A model generated the notes under the pieces. It did not search any database. It was not told where the DNA came from and worked only from the letters and a program-made list of their open reading frames with translations. Position numbers and translations under genes: made by a program. A DNA stretch of 64,000 bases from Terebella lapidaria (lineage: Eukaryota > Annelida > Polychaeta > Terebellida > Terebellidae): the NCBI GenBank assembly GCA_949152475.1, contig OX424558.1:40974751-41038750 (forward strand). The letters are read 5' to 3'. Position 1 is the first letter of the stretch. Every line of letters starts with the position of its first letter. Shown here one piece after another: positions 24,321 through 35,147 of this stretch.

Positions 24321-26364
24321 GATATGTACTTATATACAAGAGTAGGTAAAATCCGGGCAATATACTACATGAATTGAGAGTTTCTCCCTGGTCTGATAAA
24401 AGAACACTAGTAATATAGTCATTACAAATGCTATGACCACTGATGTGTAGATATCTAGTGTGGTTTCAAGTATCGTCTTAATGTCAACAGGGTTATAACA
24501 TCCTTGTCAAGACCGGGACTGCCTAAACTCTTCTGATCTACATAAATATCAAATATTGTGAGTGGTTTTAACATAACTGAATTTTACACCCATGGTGAAG
24601 GTAAGTATCAACCACCAACACAACACAGCCAGATTTTGATGATGGCAATAAATAACATAAAATACAACATTTTTGGAATGGAAAAAGCCCGACGAAACAT
24701 TTACATTCAAAGTTACGCTGACAAGTTTCATCAGGGGCGTCAAATATAGCTGTTTCTACTGTACGCCAGATGGAACTATTTATCTGAAGTGATGTCGGGA
24801 GATCGATGTCTCTTCAAGGTCCGGTTTCCAGGATGTACTCCGCTCAGATACGCTACAGGTGACTCCCCAGAAGGTGTTTGTCTGTAACCTTCAAACACTT
24901 GAGAGCTGTACGAGGTCCTCGGGAAAAATGAGTGTCTTGGTACCGAGGGCAGTGTGGTCAACCCTTCTAACCTGTCTGAACGCTTTGGATGTATACCCTT
25001 GAATAATGTCTAGAAATTAGTGTTAATTCCTCCATAGGTCCTATTGTGAGGCATTGCCAATTCAATCGCAATAGGCATAATATAATTTACATGCAAACTA
25101 TTCAACAAAACGATAGAATATCAATGACTTTATGTTGAACACGAGGTTGTCTTTGAAATCAAATCAAAATTATCCGGGCGAACTGTACTCAAACGTTTCA
25201 TCGTGTTATCGGGTATGGCATTTGATATAAAGTTATCATAACTTTTCTACCGAAGTGATGGACTAGATATTCCTTACCAAATAGTTTATTAACTGCAGAC
25301 TGAGTGTCTAAGACAAGAGGCGTTGCTGTTTTTCACCCACCTCACAAACTAATAAACCTCTAAATAATCATACATGACCGCACTGCCATCGCTCCAGTCT
25401 GCCAGTTCTTCCTAGTTCATTGGTACAGTTAGCTCCAGTTAGGCTATATCTCGGGGTCTGCTGTATCGAGCGTGTTAACTCGTCTTCTGTATCATTTCAC
25501 TCAGAAAAACACTGAGTTTACCTGGTAAATGATATTTGTTTTAACATTCCGCACTGAAGTACACCATAACAAAGCGAATGGCTGACACAAGTACGGAATG
25601 GCTGGATTTGTGAGAACATTAATCATGATATTGTCTTGAACCAGTTCATTGCTTTCCCTTTCGTTGCTATTTCACGTCATCCGGAACCGTCTCAGTACAA
25701 AGATGGACAGCACAAATGCCACTACATGTACTGCGTGTTGAGGGAGCGATTGAGTCCCATGATCACGCGCATGCGCCAGGTAGACGCCTATAGTTTTCCT
25801 CTATCCTGTTTGAAAATTTTGCTATATAAATGCTTTTGAAAGAATATAATGCACCATATAAGTGTAATTCCGTGGTATCATATGACGAAGGAGTAGTGGA
25901 TCTGAGCTCATAGATATCTGCCATCATATCACCAGTGTTTGACCTTTGACCACTACTATATTATAGTATGTAGTAGGCGCACACACACCAAATCGTGGAC
26001 AGGTTTACGTTGTATGGCCAATGTTATCACATGTGACGACTGATCCTTGTCAGTGATAAGCCACTTGTGTTAACACCTCGTTTACTGCTCGCTGGCACGT
26101 CTTACCCGAATCAATAAGTCATTTAATATTTTGTTAAGAACACAATTGATTGTGCATCACCTGGCAGGCGAGTGCAGTGTTGCTGGGTGTCGCATACACT
26201 CAATTCGCGGGAATTCAGTGTTACCTGCGGATATACGTGCTGTACCCGTTGTATTTTATGGGATAATGTATCAAAGGGATGTGAGACGTGACGGAAATTA
26301 CGTAATGCCCTTTGAACTATCACTGGTCTGAGGATTCGAGTGAGGTGGCGATAGACCGTACACC
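24321..26364. other. Upstream flank of the Notch-like gene, no gene recognised
   Basis: Short frames only. It holds a copy of the ~100 bp dispersed element. The promoter of the gene at 26365 should lie in the last few hundred bases, but I could not identify core elements. Confidence 0.45.
24601..24697 (+). repeat. Dispersed element of about 100 bp
   Basis: It starts GTAAGTATCAACCACCAACA and runs through AGATTTTGATGATGGCAATA to GAAAAAGCCCGACGAAA. It matches nearly full length, in reverse orientation, the insertion in the middle unit of the triplication (51031-51136). Confidence 0.7.
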
Positions 26365-29300
26365 ATGCCACATACACGGGACGTACAGATGTCAAACCCT
26401 CGAGATGTTGTGTATGCTGTGGGTTGTGTCCTCGTGCTTCTGGTGACGTCATCAGGTAAGGCACTCCTAGAATACGTCAGTTACACGAATCATTCTCAGT
26501 GTGCAATTAAGATACATAGACAGCAATGTTCGTATGACATTACTTAATTGCTTCTGTCTTTCCATTTTCGGATTATATTTTCAAGTTAATATGAATTCTT
26601 AGGATATATCGAACAAGTCTCAGCAACCTAACACTTTATCTTATTGTGTCTGTACTTGTTCTCCAGTTAATGAGCCGGTTGACTTTGATATTATATCGTG
26701 ATTACACGCCCCGGCTCATGGTTCGAGAGCTGTTCAAACATAAACTTGGTCAGAGCGGTCAAATTTACGACCGATTGGACCGGGGAATTTTCATGATGTT
26801 TGCCTCCACCCTACAAGATTATATTTTATTGCTAATGACAATGGTTGTCATAACATCGAAAAGTGAGTTAATGGCAGCGGACATTGATTTGGTTTGGGCG
26901 CTGTCAGTGGGTCCTGAGAGTATAGAACATCGGAGTCACAACGGACTCATTAATGTCAGAATGTGTTTCAATCATGGCACTCTTGGGGAACTTAGTCAGA
27001 TTTTCCAGGCAAAATCCATGCAATTTAACTTTTAAATTGACAAAACGTTGGAGATTCAACAAGTTGTAAAAAGTTGATACTGCCAAGCATAATTTGATCC
27101 ATGGCTAGTTCTACTGTGTCCGCTGTGTCTTGTAGAGACCAGTGACACGGTCGAGTTTAGGTCTAGCTCCTGTATCGGACCCCGAGGGTGCTCTAGTCTG
27201 GCGGACAAAGCTCTCTACTGGGCGGGAATGGACCGGGAAGCGCCAAGACACTTGGTGTCGTAAAACCTGCACAAGTTTAGAAGCAAGACCCGCAATAAAT
27301 GAATAATTTGTGAGGAGAGAGGGCGGCTCATCTCGCGGTGGGAGGGAAATGTCAATTATATGGATGTCACTGGCTGTGAAAAACACGTAAAGACCTATGT
27401 AAGCTGCTTAATTGGCGCCGTGTTGGGGCATGCGCGCTATTACGGTAATGGTTGTTCCCATCATACACAGAAAGCTTGTCATCTGTGGCACGTCGATAGG
27501 ATTTATGATGTAATAATGTGTCATGGAATATCCGTCTTCTCTCTGTAAATCATCCCACTGGATGACTATACTCCATGGCCAAACATAACAAATTGATTCT
27601 TATGCATCATCATTATAGCTAGACGAGCACTTCGCTGTCACGCCAGATTAGCCTAGTTTACGGGACGATTTTGATGCTCAGTACAGTATTTGAAAGTAGG
27701 CCTATGTGGAGTATCAATGTGTACATGTATCTCTTCTGGCAGCACAGGACCGGTCGATCCCTTTGTGAATCGTTTGATAGGTATACATGGTCTCAGGAGC
27801 CGAGTGGTATGACTTTGAAGTTTTATATCGAGGATGGTCTGTGTATGGTGGGACCTGGTGTATGACGGATGCCCGAGTCCGTGCCGCTCTATGGTGTCCG
27901 TCTACGAGTCTGACCCTCACGCCTCTCCCAGCCCCAATCAACACCCGGACCGCGGACACAAAGGGAGCCCTCGGGACCAGACTTACCGTAACTCCGCGCT
28001 TTTATTCTTCCCCGGGCCCGAGCGAGAGCTATTCCCGGAGTGGCCCGCTCTTCCGTTACAGGGTGAGGTTACAACCTTGGCTGGCTGGGGTTCTAGGGGG
28101 ACCTGGTAGATATAATTACCCCCTCTCGACTATAATTAATGAGACTGAGGAATGGTCGGGTTCGAGTGGAGAGGGTTTGTTTCAGTATTAGACTGAGTAG
28201 TTCCGAGGCCGGTTTATGCCCGGGTCCTGGACTATGAACCCGTGAATGCCCGCCTGTTCCGTGGGTGAGACCGAGTGTTCCGGACTATGAACCTAGCTGT
28301 GTGTCTGTCGTGAATGTCGCTGTGTGGTCGAGAACATTGGAGCTCGCCGCGTGTATTCATGTCGCTGTTTGCTGTTCAGTTAACAGCCTCCTTACGACCA
28401 CGCTTATCTCGCTCCATGAAAAATCACTCGGTTCAAAGAAATCGAAGGAGTTGTCTAAGTTATGTCGTGGGCAATACAAGTAGGCGACATACTTGCTTTT
28501 GATCACTTCTTGTGGAGCCTCTGGTCTCGCCCATTCATCCTACCCAGTGAAGCGATCGGTTCGATTGGCGAGAGCAAATATATACGATAACTAATCGCCT
28601 ATCTGATTTCGATTTTCAATATTGTGGATTTATGTGATTCAATTGTTATCTCAATGTTAGTTGAATTTCACGAGAGCTAGAAAAATCTGATTTGGATGTA
28701 ACGTTTTGGAGCACGATGCACACGAGTACCTGTACCGAGCAAACAGGTGTGCTAGTGTTGCCAGGATAAGCGCGGGGATACCGGCCATCACGCCGTGGTA
28801 CCCTACCACACCGTGAACCCGACTACACGGGAGTCATGGTAATCAAACTGACTTACGTCTTCGTTGTTTTAGAGGCGGTATACCACGTGACGTCACCAAC
28901 GCATCCTTGTCGTGTGACGTCATCACTCAATGAAACCGTCGACGTCATCTGCCAGTTCCGGGATGGCTTCATGACGTCAGTTCCGACCGGAAGCTCCCGT
29001 ATATGTACATCACAGACGGTTGCCTGGCAACGCGTGGACCGACAGCCGCCCCAGAACCTGTCCGACAGCGGCAAGTACGGCGTGTGGGAGGCGGCGCCGG
29101 GCTGGCGGCTAGCCGAGAGACAGAGGATCTCCCTTCTGCGGGTCCGGCGACTCCAGCCCGAGGACCTGGGACTCTACCAGTGTCGCCTCCAGTGTCTGGC
29201 AGAGGGCCGTGTGTACAGGAGCCACTACCGGGCGGAGATCTGTCTGCAGCACTCACCTGGACACTGTGAGTAACTGCTGACTGATCGTGCCTTGATCCAG

Positions 29301-30453
29301 TCAATAATAATGCAATGGGCCGATCTTCTGTTCAATATCCGAGTCCAAGTTTAAATTATATACATGTAATTGATTCAAAGAAGCTGATCGTTATGTAATC
29401 GAAACATAATTCACTAAATATATTTCACTCTGATTTACAGTTATATGTTTAGTGCAGCCCCTGGAGAATAAGTGTGCGTGGTCGTTCGCTAACGGTGTCT
29501 GCGACCCTGAGTGTGACCGGGAGACGACGCTGTATGACGGGTTCGACTGCAGTCCGCCACCCTTCGAGTGTGGCGGACCTGACACCAACAACTGTCCGCG
29601 AGACTTCGCTAACGGCGTATGTGATCCCGAGTGTGACTCTCGCGCATGCGCATGGGACGGCGGGGACTGTATCGATAAGCCGCTGGTGTTCGCCTCTGGT
29701 CAGGTCGTGCTCAACCTGGCGCCGTGGTTCGAGCACTCGGGCAGGAGTGTGGACGTCAAGGCGCTTGGGTTGTCCATATCAAAACTCCTGAGGACAATAG
29801 TGCGCGTGCTGCCCGGTGATTGGTCAGAATCACGTGACACAGAGGCCACCTGGCACCAACCAGACAAACGAGGATACGAGGCCCCCAGACAGATTTTCTT
29901 GAAAATCGACAATACGAAATGTACTGTCAGGTGTTTTCAATCAGCAGAGAATGCTGCCAAACTTATAGACCTTGCTCTAAAAAATAACTGGACTCCTGGG
30001 ATACCAATCAGCTCCGTCGCAGGTAAACAATCACTGATAGTTGTGGGAACATTGTTGAATATTACAGTTTCTAGTACACGTCCCACATATTCTTAACACA
30101 TTTTGATGTTTTTGTCCTGCCTTTCAGTGTTGAGTGAGACAGGGAACCTGTGTACTAAAGAGAACAGTTCTCAGCTGACGCTGGACCTGAACCAATCCGA
30201 GGAGGACACTGTACACAACATTTACAGTCACTCACAGACCGCAGCCGGCCCAGATCCTCTCCCCGCCTGGCTCCTCGTCGCCGTCATCGCTGGCGGAATC
30301 ATCATTATCGTCATCGGCGCCCTCATAGTCGTCATCGTGCTGCGGATCCGCAGACTGAGCCACGAGCCACTGCATTCCCGTACTCGTCCTGTGGCCAGTG
30401 TGACTAGTATAGAAGCACAAGAGAAAGGTTCAACTGTAGCCACAGGCGTGTGA
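26365..30453 (+). CDS. Ig-LNR-NOD-NODP transmembrane protein (Notch regulatory region without EGF or ankyrin repeats)
   Basis: Exons 26365-26455, 28873-29265, 29441-30022 and 30128-30453 have consensus splice sites, all three introns are phase 1, and they join to 463 residues. Signal peptide: about 1-30 (M9 is an alternative start). Ig-like domain: about 43-160, with C57, W82 and EDLGLYQC at 127-134. LNR-type modules: 164-198 and 205-238; the second has six Cys, the first has Thr at 191 in place of one Cys. NOD-like segment: about 242-310. NODP: about 311-356, with IFLKIDNTKC and CFQSAENAA as in Notch. Membrane span: about 404-427, then RIRR and a 36-residue tail ending in ATGV, a class I PDZ-ligand pattern. 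In Notch this region hides the ADAM cleavage site until pulled. Here an Ig module replaces the EGF repeats and there is no ankyrin effector. Signalling is inferred. Confidence 0.85.
26456..28872 (+). other. Intron 1 of the Notch-like gene
   Basis: The donor is CAG/GTAAGG. The acceptor follows a pyrimidine-rich tract (CTTCGTTGTTTTAG). The segment 27800-28350 is GC- and CpG-rich with open frames on both strands but no recognisable domain; it could hold an alternative promoter or an unrecognised exon. Confidence 0.65.
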
Positions 30454-30781
30454 CGGGGGATGTGGGTGATTTTAGTGTACTAGAGCTGTGGACTACTGGG
30501 GTCCTTATACACTGACCAAGTCAGGAGACCAGCACTCCACAGCGACACGATTTTTATATTTTCAAAACCTTCAATACAAGCCTATGCAATATTTTGAATT
30601 TCTATGCACTTGCAAGTCTCGAAAATCGTTTTCCACCTTCAACTCCATTGTCATATGTTGTTTCGTGAGAGGAAGAGAACAAGGTGCTTGAATTACACAG
30701 TGAGGTGTTCTTCAATGACGGTCAAGGCCATCTGCGAGCCACCAGATATTATGGAGCCATCTATGGCCAGCTACACATTTG

Positions 30782-30787
30782 AATAAA
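30782..30787 (+). terminator. Polyadenylation signal AATAAA
   Basis: AATAAA lies about 330 bases after the stop of the Notch-like gene, a reasonable 3' UTR length. Confidence 0.55.
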
Positions 30788-31221
30788 GCCCCGCGATCAA
30801 GTTATCCGGATACCTGGTAAACATCATAAACTCGTGATCAGACCTTTCGATGTGATTGAGACCAGGATACACGAGCGTTGTATGTTTTGTTCACTACCAT
30901 AAATGTTTGTGATATTATTGGACGGCCCATATGATCATAATATAGTACTTAAATTTTTGTATCTTTGTCGAACATGCGCATCTTGATGTACATGTAGCCA
31001 TACTCTTTACTTTGGGCACTCAGGCAGGTCTTCTGTGTTCAGCGACTCAGCGGAATATGTCAAAAATATCCTCTTACGCTCATAATGCGAACCTAACCTC
31101 TATCTCAAACGAAACCTGTCTTCTGTCGAACACTGCAAAATTGGCGCCCAATATAAAACATTTCCCTATTTCGGAGGCGAGATTTCCGGCATGCGCCGGG
31201 GCCCATTCGGAGTACGTCGTA

Positions 31222-31381
31222 TTAGTAGCTTGCCTGATGAGGATTCCCCTGGTTAGAGTGTTGGTCCACCGTTCGTGGAGTACTGGGTTTGAATCCCCTC
31301 TGGGGCAAGTGGTTTGTCACCTTCTGTCTAGTTCGGCAACCATTTTGAGGGATTGCGAAAATAAAAATGTGAAGAAATATT
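31222..31381 (+). mobile_element. tRNA-derived SINE, copy 1
   Basis: The B-box-like GGGTTTGAATCCC at 31285-31297 follows an A-box-like TGGTTAGAGTGTTGG, spaced as in a tRNA gene, but the head does not fold as a sound tRNA. A tail of about 80 bases ends in an A-rich stretch. The head matches the copy at 45265-45380. Confidence 0.65.
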
Positions 31382-31539
31382 AAAAAGTCCAAAATTGGGC
31401 GTTCTTTGGACGAAAAAGCCATTCTGACATTTCAAACACATTGAAGGTCAAATTCCAGGTCACCACTGAAACCGCAATATATAATTTCCCATTTGAATGT
31501 GCCAATATTTGAGCTCTATTTTGAAATGTTCTTTGAGTT

Positions 31540-34450
31540 TACCTCATACAGCTCCCATTTATGAATGAAAATTTGGGTGAAGTCCAAAAAAAAATTTCAA
31601 TTGCCAAAAAAAAATGTTTGCTTGAAATGAAAACGAATAGTGACTTGATTTGAGACGAAAACATAAACATTCTGCCGACCCGTTAAAAAATCAAAATGGC
31701 CGCCATACACAGACAAGCGACTCAAGTTAACGAAATTTATACACATCACAGAGGTACATGAAGGAAATCTTCTGAAACAAAAATCTCAAAACTGAAAAAG
31801 CGGATTTTGAGAAAATGCCCAACAAAATCCAAAATTGGTCAATTTTCATTGAAAATGGCCGCCATTTTGAAGAAAAAAAATTGCCCGAGGTCTGAGAAAG
31901 GTTACCACACAATATCTGTTTATATTTTATATATCCATTTCGTCCCATGACCATGAAAATGAGATCACTGTTAAAATTCAAGGTCACGAGAATATTCAGC
32001 ATTTGTCACTTACTATATGTCCACAATTGATTGCTTAGCTGCAAATTCAACAATGAAAGAGATACTAGCAATTTTTTCCTGACTCTTTTGAATGAAATCA
32101 AGAGTCAAATTAAGGGTCATAAGAATATTCAGCATATATCATTTGCTGTAAGTCCATAATTGATTGTCAAATTGTAAAGTTGATCAGATGAGTTGGTGAG
32201 ATATTGGAATCATCAAAATTTATCTGTATTGGTGGTAATAGATTGATACTTGCATTAAACATTTTGTCCTGTGCCCTTGAACTTGAGGTCATGGACAGTA
32301 TCAAGGTCATGACAATATTCAACATACACAGTTCCCTATATGTTCACAATTGATTCTTAAGATGTAAAGGCGATGAATTATATTAGCCATTTTGTGTTCT
32401 GATCTTGTAAATAGAATCAAAGGTCAATCGTCAGCATATAGCATCTCCTGTTAATGTGCAAAATTGATTCCTAAGTTGTAAAGTCGATACTAAGCGAGAT
32501 ATTGGTCATGTTGTCCTGTTATCTTGAACATGAAGTAAGGTCAAATTCAAGGTTATGAAAAAAAAAATCAGAATATATCATTTCCTATATATGTTCACAA
32601 TTGATTCCTGAGCTGTGAATATAAGGTCAAAGTTGGGGTCATGAGAATATTCAGCATATATTATTTCCTATTAGTGCGGTAATAAGCGAGATTTTAGCCA
32701 TTGTGTCCTGTGACCTTGAAAATAAGGTCAAGGGTCAAATACAAATCATGACTATTTTCACTATATTTCATTTCCCAAGTGTTCATGATTGATTCATAAG
32801 CTGAAAAGTCGATAATAAGCGAGATATTGGCCATTTGGTGGTCTTGAAAATAGGTTCAAAGGTGAAGTTGAAGCTCATGAAAATATTCACCTTTGGCCAT
32901 ACACCTCACAGAGGTATATGAGATGAATCGTTTCAAACAAAGAACCTCAAAACTGTCTGAACAGTTCATACGTATACCACTTGTGAGTGAAAATAAATTA
33001 CCAGTACTGGAACGACCTTGACGGAAACCATTTTGTTCCTCGATGAAAAAATTTAGTTCCTCACAATATTCAATAACACGGGCATTGATAATGAAGTGAA
33101 TATTTTTGATACACACGAAAAAAAAATAATTCAAAGGCACAATTGGTTCTTTCGATGAACTTTTTGGTATTGAAGTAAAAATGGCTTTTTCCATACAGAC
33201 GGAATTACAGAATGATCAACACGAATAACTTATATAACAGGACGTGCACACCAGGACATTTAATGATCTCATTCTGAACAAAATCAGAACCGAATGCTTT
33301 TAGTACACTTTAACCTTTTCACAGCCCCAACAACTTCATCACTGATATATTTCGATTTAACAAGATACATGTATCCACAAGCATTTACATGTTTGAAACG
33401 AAATATAGTTTTTCTTGAATATATTGCCTGCTTTCGAAGGCAGTTGCTTTAACAAGTATTTTGTCTATATAGGTCAATTTACACATTTCAGGTCAGGCGA
33501 CTCTTTGAGATCTAGCCTTCAAGTTCGTCTCAGGTCATGTTCAAGGGCAACAAAGGATGTATCATATATATTATATGACTTCTTATAAGCTATAATACAA
33601 TCCTAACCTCTAAGTGCAAGGGTTTAAACGGCGTTTCAGCGGCCAGTTTACACATTCCATGTCAGACATTTAGCATTCAAAGTAATCCGAGGTCAAGCTC
33701 AAGGTCATCATTAATTGTTCCATGTATGTCTTCTTATATGCTCGTAATGCAAACATAAGCTCTATCTACAAGCATTCCGTATGTGAAAGCAAATTTGAGC
33801 AATCTTTTTACACAAAAATGGCTGTTTCGACCTTTCAATGTCACTCAATGTCAAAATTTTTACTCACCCGTCAGAAAATCAAAATGGTCGGCACGCGTGG
33901 ACAGGCGATTCAAGGGCAACCAAATGTATACACCTCACAGAGGTACATGAGGGGTATCTTTTGAAACAAAAGTCTCAAAACTGTCCTAGCGGTTTTTGAG
34001 GAAATGGCCGTCAAAGTCCAAAATTGAATTTGGGGTCTTTTTAGCCTTTTCAGCCTAGATTTCGAGCCTTTCCAGCAATTCAAGCCACAATCTTCATACA
34101 CAATGTCAAAACCCCAAATACTATGTTTTGAAATGTAAATCTCAAAAGTGATCAGACATTTTTCGAGAAAAGACAGACAAGTTGCCAATTTGGGCATTAT
34201 TCGACCCAAAACAGGCTGTTTTAACTATTCAAGGTCATTCAAGGTCGATTTCAAGGTCATCACATATGTCACCATATATGACTTTCCATTTGAAAGTGTC
34301 AATTTTTAAGCTCTATCTTCAGGCGTTCTAGGAGTACAGTTCTGGAAGCTCCCATTATGAAGGAAAAAACTGCTGAAAATTTCCAAAAAATATTCAATTT
34401 CATTTGACGGCTATATGGTCAATTGACTATGATATATTCAATATAAATAT
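31540..34450. repeat. Satellite-like region of AAGGTCA-rich repeats
   Basis: Imperfect units of about 130 bp (near 31960-32880) repeat phrases such as AGAATATTCAGCATATAT, TTCACAATTGATTCCTAAG and AGCGAGATATTGGCCATTT. Larger blocks with CACCTCACAGAGGTACATGA and TCTCAAAACTG recur near 31740, 32900 and 33930. A single unit pair is also found at 40720-40925. A LINE RT scrap interrupts it. No coding role was seen. Confidence 0.8.
32957..33194 (-). pseudogene. LINE reverse-transcriptase fragment
   Basis: Reading from 33194: ekaIFTSIPKSSSKEP, VPLNYFFF, then INARVIEYCEELNFFIEEQ and NGFRQGRSS. This is the start of the RT domain of APE-type LINEs (P-x-P-K, N-Y, E-Q-x-G-F-R). It covers less than 80 codons and is inserted in the satellite region. 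No complete copy is present here. Confidence 0.75.
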
Positions 34451-35147
34451 TCCATTCTTTTTACTGGATAACGTCGATTGAATAAACAGCTTAAATATAA
34501 AAAACAACCTACATACGACCCTTTTTTTTTCTTTTTTTTAAAATTTTATTCTGTATAAAAGCACAAAATTCTGTATCTTACAAGCAGCATGCATTTTTCG
34601 AAAACATTTCACTTATAGATGTACTACACTTCAGTTACATTGATGTGTAAATAAGAAAGTTATGCTACACTTAAACACTAATCTCTATACCCCGGCACAT
34701 GTACATGCAATTAACTTGATTAATGAAATTTTAGTGATGAGATATATCAACATAGTACTCTTAGTTACACTGATGTGTAAACAAGTATATATTCTTACAA
34801 TTATAGTGCTATCCGTCATTACCCGTCTTTAATTACAAACTCTCTAAAGTATGGAAAACAAATGAAGAATAGTAAAGAACAAAACACAAGAAACTTATGC
34901 TACACTTATATCGCACTATTGTCAATATATGTACATACAGTTAACTTGTGTGAGTAATATCTATATAAACTAATACACTGCACTAGTTTAATTACACAGC
35001 GACGACATTTTATGAAACTTCTTTTCTAACTCATATCGTGTAAATAAATCCTTAGAGTCGTCAACCCTATATCCAATTATACATTTCTTTGCAATTAATA
35101 GAATATAGTTTACTTGTTTCCATTCTTCACCCTGGAAGTTTTCAGCG

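Noticed and set aside
26646-27035. 129-codon frame between the first two exons of the Notch-like gene
   Set aside because: No recognisable domain, no phase 1 donor and acceptor pair around it, and composition like the intron.
27834-28191. Extra exon in the Notch-like gene from the GC-rich open frames
   Set aside because: No family resemblance, and I could not find a phase 1-1 pair of splice sites. Left as an open question.
28836-28872. ATG at 28836 as the start of the Ig-LNR gene (MVIKLTYVFVV looks like a signal peptide)
   Set aside because: A strong acceptor (pyrimidine tract then TTTTAG) ends at 28872. The phase matches the donor after a good signal-peptide exon at 26365-26455, so the ATG most likely lies in the intron. 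It remains a possible alternative start.
28969-29304. Open frames on the opposite strand and in other frames over the Ig and LNR exons
   Set aside because: They are shadows of GC-rich coding sequence, without motifs or splice logic.
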